Shown piece after piece: positions 52,358 through 61,130 of a stretch of DNA of 64,000 nucleotides. Source of the DNA: Sphingomonas leidyi. GTDB lineage: Bacteria > Pseudomonadota > Alphaproteobacteria > Sphingomonadales > Sphingomonadaceae. Made by a program: the position numbers and the translations under genes. The stretch covers positions 496,001-560,000 of the forward strand of contig NZ_JAASQV010000002.1 in assembly GCF_011761945.1 (NCBI RefSeq). The letters run 5' to 3'. Numbering within the stretch: position 1 is the first letter of the stretch; every line of letters begins with the position of its first letter. The notes below the pieces were generated by a model. The model had not been told where the DNA came from, did no database searches, and saw nothing but the letters and a program-made list of their open reading frames with translations.

Positions 52358-53322
52358 TGGAAACTCGATCGAATCACGTGCTCGTCGGCGCCGTCGTGCT
52401 GATCCTGCTCGCGGTGCTCGCCCTGTTCATCGTCTGGCTCGCCCGGCTGAGCGGCGGCAACGAGCGCGAGTACGACATCTTCTTCCGCCAGTCGGTCGAC
52501 GGGCTCAATCCGGGCTCGGCAGTGTCGTTTTCCGGCGTGCCTTCGGGCCAGGTGAAGTCGATCGAATTCTGGAAGCCCGATCCCCAGCTGGTGCGGGTGC
52601 GCGTCGCGGTGCGCAACGAAGTGCCGATCCTCGAAGGCACCACTGCGACGATCCAGAGCAGCTTCACCGGCCCCAGCACCGTGCAGCTCGAAGGGGCGGT
52701 AAAGGGCGCGCCGCCGATCAAATGCCCGCACGAACGCCCCGAGGCGGCATGCCCGCTCGGCGTGCCGGTGATCCCGACCAAGCCCGGCGGCCTCGGCGCG
52801 ATCTTCTCCTCGGCGCCCAAGCTGCTCGAGCGGCTGACCACGCTGACCGAGCGGCTGACCGAGCTGATGAGCGACAAGAACCAGGCCTCGATCGCCGGCA
52901 TCCTGGCGAACACCAACCGGCTGACCGACGCGCTCGCCGATCGCGGGCCCGAGATCGCCGCGACGCTGGCCGAGACTCGCGTCGCGATCCAGAAGTTCGG
53001 CACCGCCACCGAGCAGATCGGCGAGCTGGCCAAGACGACCAACGGCGTGGTGGCCGACGACGTCAAGCCGACCATCGCCAATCTCAACCAGACGATCGCC
53101 TCGGCCAAGAAGAGCATGGACACGCTCGAGGCGATGCTGGGCGACGCCCGGCCGGGCGTGCAGGCCTTCTCGAAGAAGACCGTGCCCGAGATCGGCCAGC
53201 TGATCCAGGATCTGCGCCAGATGGCGCAGTCGCTGTCCTCGGTCGCCGACAAGATCGACCAGGGCGGCGCGTCCAGCCTGGTCGGCAGCCCGAAGCTCCC
53301 TGACTACAAGCCCAACAAGTGA
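52357..53322 (+). CDS. mlaD: MlaD family (MCE domain) lipid-binding protein
   Basis: 321 residues. One N-terminal membrane anchor (about 8-28, 'LVGAVVLILLAVLALFIVWL') precedes the MCE domain (about 38-120; 'DGLNPGSAVSFSGVPSGQVK'), then a long helical tail with heptad-like Leu and Thr (about 155-300), longer than in E. coli MlaD. The tail resembles the alpha-helical tube region of larger MCE proteins. It accepts phospholipid in the periplasm. Confidence 0.92.
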   Translation: METRSNHVLVGAVVLILLAVLALFIVWLARLSGGNEREYDIFFRQSVDGLNPGSAVSFSGVPSGQVKSIEFWKPDPQLVRVRVAVRNEVPILEGTTATIQSSFTGPSTVQLEGAVKGAPPIKCPHERPEAACPLGVPVIPTKPGGLGAIFSSAPKLLERLTTLTERLTELMSDKNQASIAGILANTNRLTDALADRGPEIAATLAETRVAIQKFGTATEQIGELAKTTNGVVADDVKPTIANLNQTIASAKKSMDTLEAMLGDARPGVQAFSKKTVPEIGQLIQDLRQMAQSLSSVADKIDQGGASSLVGSPKLPDYKPNK

Positions 53323-53330
53323 GGCCCGCG

Positions 53331-53930
53331 ATGAAGAAGCTCGCCCTGCTCCTGCTGGCCGCCCCGTTCGCCGCCACGCTCTCCGGCTGCGTCTCCTTTG
53401 GCGGCAAGCCGCCCAAGGTGCCGTTCCTCACGCTCGAGGCCGCCGAGCAGATCAAGCCCGGCGACGTGCAGACGCCCGCCTCGGGCACCACGGTGACCGT
53501 GCTGTTCCCGACGGTGCCGCACGAGCTGGCGACGACGCGCGTGCCGGTCCATTCGGGCGAGAATGCCGTCGCCTATGTGAAGGACGCGCAATGGGTGGAA
53601 GCGCCGCCGCGCCTGTTCGCGCGGCTGGTCGGCGATACCATCTCGGCGCGCACCGGGCGGCCGGTGCTGAGCTATCGCCAGTCGCAGATCGATCCCGGCG
53701 CCGTGCTCTCGGGCGAGTTGCGCCGGTTCGGCGTGGATGCCGACAGCAACGAGGCGGTCGTCCAGTTCGACGCGCTGCTGGTGCGGGGCGACGACGCCAC
53801 CAAGTTCCAGAAGCGCCGCTTCGAGGCGCGCGCCCCGCTCGCCGAGGTGAAGCCCGATCTGGTCGCCGCGGCGCTCAACCAGGCGGCGAACCAGGTCGCC
53901 GCCCAGGTCGCCGACTGGGTGGGGAAATAG
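53331..53930 (+). CDS. ABC-type transport auxiliary lipoprotein
   Basis: 199 residues from ATG 53331. The lipobox 'ATLSGC' gives a lipidated Cys near 20. The body matches the ABC-type auxiliary lipoprotein family (PqiC-like): 'VLFPTVPHELATTRVPVHSG', 'AYVKDAQWVEAPPRLFARLV' and 'DPGAVLSGELRRFGVDADSN'. It probably sits in the outer membrane and takes part in lipid transfer from MlaD, replacing the MlaC/MlaA arrangement. Last gene of the operon, 8 bases after mlaD. Confidence 0.88.
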   Translation: MKKLALLLLAAPFAATLSGCVSFGGKPPKVPFLTLEAAEQIKPGDVQTPASGTTVTVLFPTVPHELATTRVPVHSGENAVAYVKDAQWVEAPPRLFARLVGDTISARTGRPVLSYRQSQIDPGAVLSGELRRFGVDADSNEAVVQFDALLVRGDDATKFQKRRFEARAPLAEVKPDLVAAALNQAANQVAAQVADWVGK

Positions 53931-53978
53931 GGACTAGTCCGTCATTCGCGCGGACGCCGGGATGACGGCCTTGCCGGT

Positions 53979-54851
53979 CTATGGCGCCCGGCGCACCGCC
54001 GGCAATGCGTTGCACAGGTCGACGCCGCCCATCGGCACGGTGAAGAAGGCGCCGTCCCGATTCTCGCGCGCCTTGATCCAGGCGGCAAAGCGGGGATTGT
54101 CGGTCGCACGATACTGGAAGTGCGGGCGCTCGTCCGCGGGCAGCTGGCTGGCGAGGCGCACCGAGAGGATCGGCGTCGGCGTCTGGTCCTTGGCATAGAC
54201 GCCGAGCTGGGCGGTGCCGCGCGGCAGGCTGGAGAGCCATTGCATGCCTTCCACGATGCGCCCGACGATCGCGATGTTGCGGTCGAGCGGGCGCGGGGCA
54301 TGGCCGATCACCGTGTACAGTTCGGCACCGCTGCCGGTGGAAGGCGCCAGGTCGCGCGCGACGCCGACCATCGAATAGCAATGGGCGAGCGCGCTGGTCG
54401 CGCCGTAATTGGCGAGCGGCCAGCCATCGGCGCTGAGGCCGGTCTTCGCGGCATAGCTGTCGGGCTTGGCGAAGGCGAAGCTCCGCACGGCATCGAATCC
54501 GGGCCATTCATATTCGGCGGGCGGATTCTCGATCACGCCGGGCGGGAGCGTGGTCTTGTCGTCGCCGCCGCCCCATTGCGTCACGTAATTGTCCTGCACG
54601 CGATAGACGCTGGTGCCGTCCCACCAATGCGCCTCGGCGAGCTTGCGGATGTTGGCGACATGCGCGGGGGCGTAGCGCGGAGCGAGGCGGATGAAGACCT
54701 GATGGCCGCCCTGCAGCGTCATCACCAGCATCTCGTTGTCGGGAATCGCCTTCCAGTCCGCGGGCGCAGGATCGGCCGGCGAAGGGGCGGCGGTCTGGGC
54801 GATGGCGGGAAGGGCGGCGAACGCGGCGAGCGCTAGGATCGGCTTCAGCAT
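53979..54851 (-). CDS. Periplasmic peptidylprolyl isomerase, cyclophilin type
   Basis: 290 residues with a signal peptide (1-18, 'LPAIAQTA'). The cyclophilin fold has 'APAHVANIRKLAEAHWWDG', catalytic Arg in 'SVYRVQDNYVTQWGGGD', 'GSGAELYTVIGHAPRPLDRN' and 'IAIVGRIVEGM'. It is longer than a minimal cyclophilin (about 165 residues) because of insertions and a C-terminal extension. The Trp that binds cyclosporin is not present. It folds Pro-containing proteins in the periplasm. Confidence 0.9.
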   Translation of the reverse strand: MLKPILALAAFAALPAIAQTAAPSPADPAPADWKAIPDNEMLVMTLQGGHQVFIRLAPRYAPAHVANIRKLAEAHWWDGTSVYRVQDNYVTQWGGGDDKTTLPPGVIENPPAEYEWPGFDAVRSFAFAKPDSYAAKTGLSADGWPLANYGATSALAHCYSMVGVARDLAPSTGSGAELYTVIGHAPRPLDRNIAIVGRIVEGMQWLSSLPRGTAQLGVYAKDQTPTPILSVRLASQLPADERPHFQYRATDNPRFAAWIKARENRDGAFFTVPMGGVDLCNALPAVRRAP

Positions 54852-54929
54852 GGCGCGAAGAGTGCCACGGCACCACCTGCTTGCCTAGGGGCCCGCCAAT
54901 CGCTACGGCACGCAACTTCCGGGACATGC

Positions 54930-55020
54930 GGAGCGGTGGCCGAGTGGTCGAAGGCGCTCGCCTGGAAAGTGAGTATACGGCAAAACCGTATCGAGGGTTC
55001 GAATCCCTCCCGCTCCGCCA
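54930..55020 (+). tRNA. tRNA-Ser (GGA)
   Basis: 91 bases. The acceptor stem pairs GGAGCGG with CCGCTCC, followed by G and an encoded CCA. The anticodon loop CTGGAAA lies at 54962-54968, giving anticodon GGA (54964-54966) for UCC/UCU. A long variable arm (TACGG and CCGTA) confirms a class II tRNA, and the T loop reads GGTTCGAATCC. The 253 bases to the next gene hold nothing I recognise. Confidence 0.97.
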
Positions 55021-55273
55021 GTTTTGTTCCAGGGCCTCGCATAGGCTCGGGCGCCCGTTCGCGCTTGCGAACCCTGACGGGTTCGAACTGTTTCCGCTGC
55101 GCTCCGCCGAGACACTTTGATCCCATCAAGGGCATTTCCAGGGACTGCTCCCGCAATCCGGCCCGCGACCCGTTGCGGACGAATGGATCGGATCCTGGCC
55201 GTGCAGAGCGCCGTCGGCGCACAAGGGAGGCCGCGAATGCAGGTGCCTTCTGCCCTTCCTCGGGCGACTGCGT

Positions 55274-57160
55274 TCATCGTCCCACATGCGGCGAAAAGTC
55301 GATCCGCGCCCGCTCGCCGATGAGCCCTCCCATGACGCGCCCCTCGACCAGCTCGTAACCCATCAGCGCGAATACGCGGCTGCCCAGGAAGATCGGCCGG
55401 GCATTGCCGTACCAGTCCACGCAGGACGCCTTGCATGCATCGTCGCGCGCGCGCTCGGCATTGGCGACCAGTTCTCCCGCCGGGGAGAATCGACGCGCAT
55501 CGCGCCGGAGAAAGGCGATCGCCGATCCCGACCCCAGGAAGCGCGCGGCCGGGGAATTGCCGAGATCGCGGGTGACCGGCAGGCCCAGCATGCCCGATGC
55601 GCCATCGCGACTATCGTCGTCCGGCCGGAAGAAGAAGGCCTGGCTGCGGCGCTCGCCCTCATGGGCCGCCGGCAGGAAATAGGTGTCTCCAAGCCGCACC
55701 GGACCAGCCAGCTCGATCGCGCTGAAGCCAAGCCGCTCCTTCATGTCGTTGCCGATGGCGACGGCGTCGGCCCCGATGATGTCGATCCGGTCGACGCCGT
55801 GCGGCAACGGGATCCGCACGATCGCCCCGCCGTTCAACGGCACCGCATAGACGGGCTTCGCGCCGCTATGCTCGTTGAAATCGCCCGCGCTGTAGAGGAG
55901 GTGCTTGCCGACGAAGCGATTGTGGAAGTTCCAGCTGTCCTTCTCGACCGGCAGCGCGCGATAGGCGGAGGCGGGAACGATGCGCGAACCGTCGCCAAAG
56001 CCCGGGATCGGGAGCGTCAGCAGCGCCGTGGCGCCTTCGGTCCGCTCGGACCGCCACATCGCATCGCCGGCGCTGTCGGCGCGCACGACGACATTGAGGC
56101 GCTTCGCCGTGCGGTCCTCGGAGAAGGAGAACTGGTCGACCGGCCCGCCCCAGGCCTGGGCGGCGCTCGGCGCCGAGCCATCGAGCGGCAGCCGGTAGAC
56201 GAACGAACCGGACCGGGCGCCCTTGGCACGGACTCCATCCGTCCAGACATAGACCGCTTCCCCGGAGACATAGAAGGTGCGCGAGGAAGAACCCAGCACC
56301 GCGGTGGCGCTGCAGGTCATGCGCGGCGCGGCCAGGTCGCACTGGGTGACGCTGTGCAGCGTCGACATGTCGGCACTCGGCGCGCGGCGCAGCGGCTCGG
56401 GCACGTAGAGCCGGGTCGCGGGCATGGTGCGGCTGAATGGCGCATCCCGCTTGCCGGACCAGCGCTGCAGACCGGGCAGCGCCTCGAACGGCTTGCGCGC
56501 ATCGATATGGAGCGGCGTGTAGAAGATCAGCTTCGCGCCGATGAGACGCGAGGCATAGTTGCTCGCCGAATAATAGTCGTTCGAGCGCAAGTGATAGCTG
56601 TCCTCGTAGCGCAGCTTGCCCGTCGGCGAGATCCGGAAGCGATTGATCTCGGTGCCGCCGCGCTCATAGCTGTAGCCCACCACGATCACCCGGTCGTCAT
56701 GCACCAGCATCTCGTCATACCAGGCATCGCCGGACGTGCCCGGCGGAAAGGCATCGACATGATCGACGGGGGTCATGCCGTTCCCGGCAAGCGAGACCGT
56801 GAACAGCCGCCCGCGCCGCAGGATGACGAGGTGGTCGCCGGCGACCTTGACGATACCTCCCTCGTCGACATCGGCTTCCTGGGTATTGGTGATGCCGGGC
56901 GCCTTCATGCCGGTCACCACCATTGCATCGGCTGCTTCGGCAGGCGCAGCCACCGGCGCCGGCGCCGGCATGTCATACATCACTGGCGAAGGTGGCGGAG
57001 CGACACGTTGCCTGGCGGCTATCCGGCGCATGAACGCGGCCAGTTCCTTGTCGCCCGCAAAGGCCCGCATCGCGCTAGTGTCCTGTCTGGCGGGTGCGGC
57101 GGGAGCGGTGCAGCCGCCGAGCAAGGCCGACATGACAAGTGCCAACGCAAATCCCCGCAT
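55274..57160 (-). CDS. Beta-propeller domain lipoprotein
   Basis: 628 residues. The lipobox 'ALLGGC' predicts a lipidated Cys17. A Pro/Ala linker (about 50-80) comes before a propeller domain of the secreted beta-propeller type: 'GTNTQEADVDEGGIVKVAGD' style sequence (here 'ITNTQEADVDEGGIVKVAGD') and 'HLVILRRGRLFTVSL', with Cys pairs 'TQCDLAAPRMTC' and 'DACKASCVDW'. The family is widespread in bacteria and archaea without a known function. The gene stands alone; 285 bases of partly AT-rich sequence separate it from the divergent UrcA gene. Confidence 0.85.
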   Translation of the reverse strand: MRGFALALVMSALLGGCTAPAAPARQDTSAMRAFAGDKELAAFMRRIAARQRVAPPPSPVMYDMPAPAPVAAPAEAADAMVVTGMKAPGITNTQEADVDEGGIVKVAGDHLVILRRGRLFTVSLAGNGMTPVDHVDAFPPGTSGDAWYDEMLVHDDRVIVVGYSYERGGTEINRFRISPTGKLRYEDSYHLRSNDYYSASNYASRLIGAKLIFYTPLHIDARKPFEALPGLQRWSGKRDAPFSRTMPATRLYVPEPLRRAPSADMSTLHSVTQCDLAAPRMTCSATAVLGSSSRTFYVSGEAVYVWTDGVRAKGARSGSFVYRLPLDGSAPSAAQAWGGPVDQFSFSEDRTAKRLNVVVRADSAGDAMWRSERTEGATALLTLPIPGFGDGSRIVPASAYRALPVEKDSWNFHNRFVGKHLLYSAGDFNEHSGAKPVYAVPLNGGAIVRIPLPHGVDRIDIIGADAVAIGNDMKERLGFSAIELAGPVRLGDTYFLPAAHEGERRSQAFFFRPDDDSRDGASGMLGLPVTRDLGNSPAARFLGSGSAIAFLRRDARRFSPAGELVANAERARDDACKASCVDWYGNARPIFLGSRVFALMGYELVEGRVMGGLIGERARIDFSPHVGR

Positions 57161-57445
57161 ACAGCCTCTCCCTGACGAGTATGTAATGTTATTATGTCAC
57201 ATATTTCGCAGCGATCAACTGCTTGCGAAACGGCCTGGGCCTTTCGCTGCGCGCCTCGAGAGGGGGCGCCGCACCGGGCCGCTCGTCGAACCCCGTCTGT
57301 CGTTCATCGGCTGCGGCGGCGCTTGATAGAAGCGGGCCCCCGGTTGATCGAACGGCGCGACGCTTCACCGGCCCCATCGAATATCCTTCAGCCATCGCCC
57401 TTCTCGGGAATGGGCGATTGAACGGAACAGCATGGGAATGGTCTG

Positions 57446-57787
57446 ATGCGTATCATATATTCGGGACTATTGTCTCTCGCCCTCCTGGGCTCCTCCGGTG
57501 TCGCCGCCGCCGACACCGACATGCGCGGAACCGGCAAGATCCTGGTCTCCACCCACGATCTCGACCTTGCGACCGATACCGGCGTCAGGACGGCGCGAGC
57601 GCGGGTACGCCGGGCAGCGGAGCGTGTTTGCAGCGACTATCCGCGCATCGGCATATTGCCATCGACCGAGAGCGCGCGCTGCCGCACCGCCGCGGTGCAC
57701 GAAGCGGACGTCAGGATCGCGACATTGGCTTCCCGCGCGCATGAAGATCGTCTCGCATCGGCCGGCATGGACAGCCGCACGCGATGA
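57446..57787 (+). CDS. UrcA family secreted protein
   Basis: 113 residues. A signal peptide (1-22) is followed by the UrcA pattern: 'ILVSTHDLDLATDTGVRTAR', 'RVRRAAERVCSDYP' and 'ARCRTAAVHEADVRIA', with two Cys likely forming a disulfide. The family is limited to alphaproteobacteria, mostly sphingomonads and Caulobacter relatives, and its function is unknown. Convergent with the LytTR regulator gene, 52 bases apart. Confidence 0.88.
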   Translation: MRIIYSGLLSLALLGSSGVAAADTDMRGTGKILVSTHDLDLATDTGVRTARARVRRAAERVCSDYPRIGILPSTESARCRTAAVHEADVRIATLASRAHEDRLASAGMDSRTR

Positions 57788-57839
57788 CGGCTCCGCGGCG
57801 CGGCCACGCGCTCCGGCGCCCTCAAAGGCTCTGGCAGGC

Positions 57840-58580
57840 TCACCGGCCGGCCAGGGCCTTCACCGCTGCCAGATAGGAGCGGCCTACCCGGACCTCGGCT
57901 CCATCGGCCAGCATCGCGTACCAGATACCGAGCCCGTCATGGCGCAGCCTGGCGATGAAATCCCGCCGGACGATCGTCGAGCGGTGAACGCGAATGAACC
58001 TGGCCGGGTCGAGCCGGCGCTCGAGGTCGCCGAGTGTCCGGTGCAGCAGGAAGCTGCGCGACCCGACCTGCAACGACATATAGTCGCGCATCGCATCGAT
58101 CCGTTCGACATCCATTGCCGCGATGCGCACCATCTCCGAGCGATGGGGAACCCAGAATTCCTCGATCCGATCGGACTGGGCGATGGACTGGCGCTCCGGG
58201 CCGGCCATCCGCCGGCGCGCGCGCGCAACTGCCCGCACCAGCCCCTCGGACGTCACGGGCTTCAGAAGATAGTCGACGGCGGCAACATCGAATGCCGCCA
58301 GGGCAAAGCCGTCAAACGCCGTGCAGAAGACGATGACCGGCGGCCGCTCCCCGGCGCAGAGCGCCTTCGCCACATCCATGCCGTCCACTTCCGGCATGGC
58401 GATGTCGAGAAGCACAAGGTCGGGCGACAGCGATCTTGCCAGCCGCAGCGCGACCTCTCCATCGGATGCGGTCCCGGCCAGCGAGAGATTGGGGACGTGC
58501 GAGCAAAGCATGACCAGCCGCTCGATCGCGAGCGGCTCGTCGTCCACGATCAGCGTTCGCAGGGTCGGCTCAATGTTCAT
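57840..58580 (-). CDS. LytTR family response regulator
   Basis: 246 residues. The receiver (about 6-122) has the phospho-acceptor Asp59 in 'LVLLDIAMPEVDG', acidic 'VDDE' at 12-15 and Lys in 'YLLKPVT'. The LytTR DNA-binding domain (about 140-245) has 'FLLHRTLGDLERRL' and 'FIRVHRSTIVRRDFIARL'. It acts downstream of the histidine kinase encoded just upstream; the genes overlap by 11 bases. Target genes are unknown; the convergent UrcA gene is a candidate only by position. Confidence 0.93.
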   Translation of the reverse strand: MNIEPTLRTLIVDDEPLAIERLVMLCSHVPNLSLAGTASDGEVALRLARSLSPDLVLLDIAMPEVDGMDVAKALCAGERPPVIVFCTAFDGFALAAFDVAAVDYLLKPVTSEGLVRAVARARRRMAGPERQSIAQSDRIEEFWVPHRSEMVRIAAMDVERIDAMRDYMSLQVGSRSFLLHRTLGDLERRLDPARFIRVHRSTIVRRDFIARLRHDGLGIWYAMLADGAEVRVGRSYLAAVKALAGR

Positions 58581-59754
58581 CGAAGGTCAGCGGCATTGCG
58601 AGATCGACGCGGAATCCACCGGAATCGAGCGGGCGCACGCGGCAATAGCCCATGGCGCCGAACCGCGCTGCGATGCGATCGGCGACGTTGCGCAAGCCCA
58701 ATCCGGTCCCTCCCTCGGGGCCCTTGCCGACGGCGCCCGGCTCGCCATCGTCCTGCACCGTCAGAAGCAGGAGGCCCTGCTGCGCGCTCGCACGGATGCC
58801 GATCGTAACGGGGCGGCGCGATCGCGACACGCCATATTTCACGGCGTTCTCGATCAGCGGCTGCAGGATCAGCCCGGGGACGAGGGCATCGCGCAGATTG
58901 TCCGGCAGATCGATGGCGAGACGCAACCGGTCGGGAAATCTGACCTGCTCGATCTCGAGATACAGGCGCTGGAGCCGGATCTCCTCGGTCAGCAGCACAT
59001 CCTCGCTCGGGTCTCCGACCAGGCTGGCCCGAAAGAAGCTCGAGAGATTGATGATCATCCGTTCGGCGGCGGGACGCCTCCCGGCCATGACCAGGGTAGA
59101 CAAGGAATTGAGCGTGTTGAACAGGAAGTGCGGGTTGACCTGATATCGCAGCGCCCGCAGCTCGGCGGCTTGCGCCGCGGCGCGGAACGCAGCGTTCTTG
59201 CGCTCCAACGCGCCGACTTCCGCGGCATAGCGAAGCGCCAGATACAGCGCTGCCCAGCCGACGAAGAAGAAATAGCTGTTCACGGCGCTGTCCGCGATCA
59301 TCTTGACCACTGCCATATCGGCGTCGTCGGCGTTCGTTCCCCCGACCTGCACCATCATCCGGCCGGACCGTTGCGCGCCGGAAGGCGGGCTGCCCGTACC
59401 GGTCGCGGTTGTTGCCCAGGGGGATTTCAGGACGTCGAACACTACCCAGTTGACGGAAGAAAAGGCGAGCGCCGCCGGCGCCGCCAGCAGGCCCGCCGCG
59501 ATCATGCCGCGCCGCAGCGAGCTCGTCGGAATCCTGCGCAATATCAGGTAGAGCAGGCAGGTGAGTCCCATGCTGAAGAGCATGATCGCCAGACGCCTGG
59601 CCAGAATGTCGAGCTGGCCGGCCTGCCCGATGACCGCCGAACGCACCGTGACGATGGCGCAATAGAACAACCAGAAACCGGCGATCGACAACAAGGCGAC
59701 CCGTGGCGAGAGATCTGGTTCTTCGTACGGGTCCGCTGCAGGTTCCTCGGGCAT
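58570..59754 (-). CDS. LytS-like sensor histidine kinase
   Basis: 394 residues. About four membrane helices: 20-40, 52-74, 82-108 and 158-178. The His_kinase domain contains 'YQVNPHFLFNTLNSLS' with His209, and the ATPase part has 'LILQPLIENAVKYGV' and 'GGTGLGLRNVADR'. The loop 112-150 is Gly/Ser-rich and faces outside or inside between helices. It phosphorylates the LytTR partner in response to an unknown membrane signal. Confidence 0.92.
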   Translation of the reverse strand: MPEEPAADPYEEPDLSPRVALLSIAGFWLFYCAIVTVRSAVIGQAGQLDILARRLAIMLFSMGLTCLLYLILRRIPTSSLRRGMIAAGLLAAPAALAFSSVNWVVFDVLKSPWATTATGTGSPPSGAQRSGRMMVQVGGTNADDADMAVVKMIADSAVNSYFFFVGWAALYLALRYAAEVGALERKNAAFRAAAQAAELRALRYQVNPHFLFNTLNSLSTLVMAGRRPAAERMIINLSSFFRASLVGDPSEDVLLTEEIRLQRLYLEIEQVRFPDRLRLAIDLPDNLRDALVPGLILQPLIENAVKYGVSRSRRPVTIGIRASAQQGLLLLTVQDDGEPGAVGKGPEGGTGLGLRNVADRIAARFGAMGYCRVRPLDSGGFRVDLAMPLTFDEH

Positions 59755-59882
59755 GATGGATCATAGCGCCGGGGCGGCAACCGTAGAAGCCGGTGCCGTG
59801 TCGCTGATCGAAGGCTGTCGGACGTTCATCGAAACCCGAGGGCGCCGGGCGCTCCGGCAGGCTCTCTTCGGGATGGAACCAG

Positions 59883-60662
59883 ATGAAAGGACTCGCCGTG
59901 ATTCTTCCCCTCGGCCGGCGGCCGCATGCTCTGCTGGCAACCGCAGCGCTCATGGCCATATTCGCTCCCTGTGCCGTCGTGGCGCAGATTTCATGGCAGG
60001 CCATCCTTGCGGATGCGGGCCGACCCGATCCGGACAGGACTCGCGATCCGGACCGCAAGCCGGCCGAAATGCTCGCCTTCGCCAAGGTGCGGGGAGGCGA
60101 GACGATCGTCGATTTCCTGCCGGGAAAGGGTTATTTCACAAGGCTGTTCAGCCTAGCCGCCGGCTCGGGCGGGGCGGTCTATGCCGTCACCCCCCAGATA
60201 TTGCTCGACAGGGCCAAGGGCCGTCCGCTCCCGCCACCCGTGTCGGGCGAGCCGGGCCGCGGCAATGTCCATGAGATCGTCGCCAATGACCGGCCGTTCG
60301 ATCTACCCAGGAAGGCCGATCTGGTATGGACGTCGCAGAATTATCACGATGTCCATATCTGGCTGGGCGCCGCGGGAACATCGATGCTGAACAAGCAGGT
60401 CTTCGACGCGCTCAAGCCCGGCGGCCTCTACGTCATTCTCGATCACGCCGGCGCGCCGGGCCTCGATGATGCCGGGATGGCCAAGATGCATCGGATCGAC
60501 GAGGCGCTGGTCAAGAGCGAAGTGACCAGGGCGGGGTTCGTCCTCGATGGCGAATCCAGCGCCCTGCGGAATCCGGCGGATCCCCACTCCGCGAACGTCT
60601 TCGATCCCTCGATACGCGGCAAGACCGATCAGTTCGTCCTGCGTTTCCGCAAGCCGGGCTAA
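59883..60662 (+). CDS. Predicted SAM-dependent methyltransferase with N-terminal signal sequence
   Basis: 259 residues. A hydrophobic stretch at about 15-35 ends 'PCAVVAQISW', which looks like a signal peptide. The body is a Rossmann methyltransferase-like fold (COG4798 type): 'GGETIVDFLPGKGYFTRLFS' as motif I, 'DLVWTSQNYHDVHIWLG', and 'LKPGGLYVILDHAGAPG' as the post-motif. SAM is not thought to be available outside the cytoplasm, so either the signal is an anchor or the enzyme binds another ligand. Diverges from the kinase gene. Confidence 0.82.
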   Translation: MKGLAVILPLGRRPHALLATAALMAIFAPCAVVAQISWQAILADAGRPDPDRTRDPDRKPAEMLAFAKVRGGETIVDFLPGKGYFTRLFSLAAGSGGAVYAVTPQILLDRAKGRPLPPPVSGEPGRGNVHEIVANDRPFDLPRKADLVWTSQNYHDVHIWLGAAGTSMLNKQVFDALKPGGLYVILDHAGAPGLDDAGMAKMHRIDEALVKSEVTRAGFVLDGESSALRNPADPHSANVFDPSIRGKTDQFVLRFRKPG

Positions 60663-60777
60663 CAGGGATAGCTCCGCACGCCGGACCGTCGCCGCCGTGC
60701 CTTCCCGGAGCCGGGAAGCCCTGCGGCGCGGCCGGCATTCTCATGGCGATAATCTGGCGTCCGCGCACATCCGCTGC

Positions 60778-61041
60778 CTAGACATCGGCGCCCCAGACAC
60801 TGCCCCACAGGAGCGTGGCGAAAGCTGCCAGCCCGGTGGCCGCGAGCAGAATCCCGACGCCGGCATGGGATCTTGTCGCAAACCGGCCGACGAGCATGGT
60901 GATCGAAGCCATGCCGACCGGAATGCCAAGGAGGTAATATAGGTCGGGATGGAACGCGCCGTTCCGCCACCAGGCGAAGATGGCCATCGCGAGCAGCAGC
61001 GTCCAGAACAGGCCGGCGAGAAGGAGAAAGGCGCGATGCAT
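60778..61041 (-). CDS. Small membrane protein of unknown function
   Basis: 87 residues with three hydrophobic helices (about 4-24, 34-54, 60-82): 'AFLLLAGLFWTLLLAMAIFA', 'LLGIPVGMASITMLVGRF' and 'GVGILLAATGLAAFATLLWG'. No family is recognised and the ribosome site is weak (AGGTTGG). Third-position GC suits this frame. It lies between the methyltransferase-like gene and the M19 gene, with about 115 and 90 bases of empty sequence on either side. Confidence 0.6.
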   Translation of the reverse strand: MHRAFLLLAGLFWTLLLAMAIFAWWRNGAFHPDLYYLLGIPVGMASITMLVGRFATRSHAGVGILLAATGLAAFATLLWGSVWGADV

Positions 61042-61130
61042 TCCAACCTGATGCCAGCGGCATCGGGGGCCCGCAATGGCAGGCGAAAGCGGACTTTCCG
61101 GGCAGAGGCCGGCCCATCGAGGCGGTGCCT

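Noticed and set aside
54903..55436. A 177-codon minus-strand frame across the tRNA-Ser gene
   Set aside because: It crosses a clear tRNA and a stretch without coding signature, and ends within the beta-propeller lipoprotein gene.
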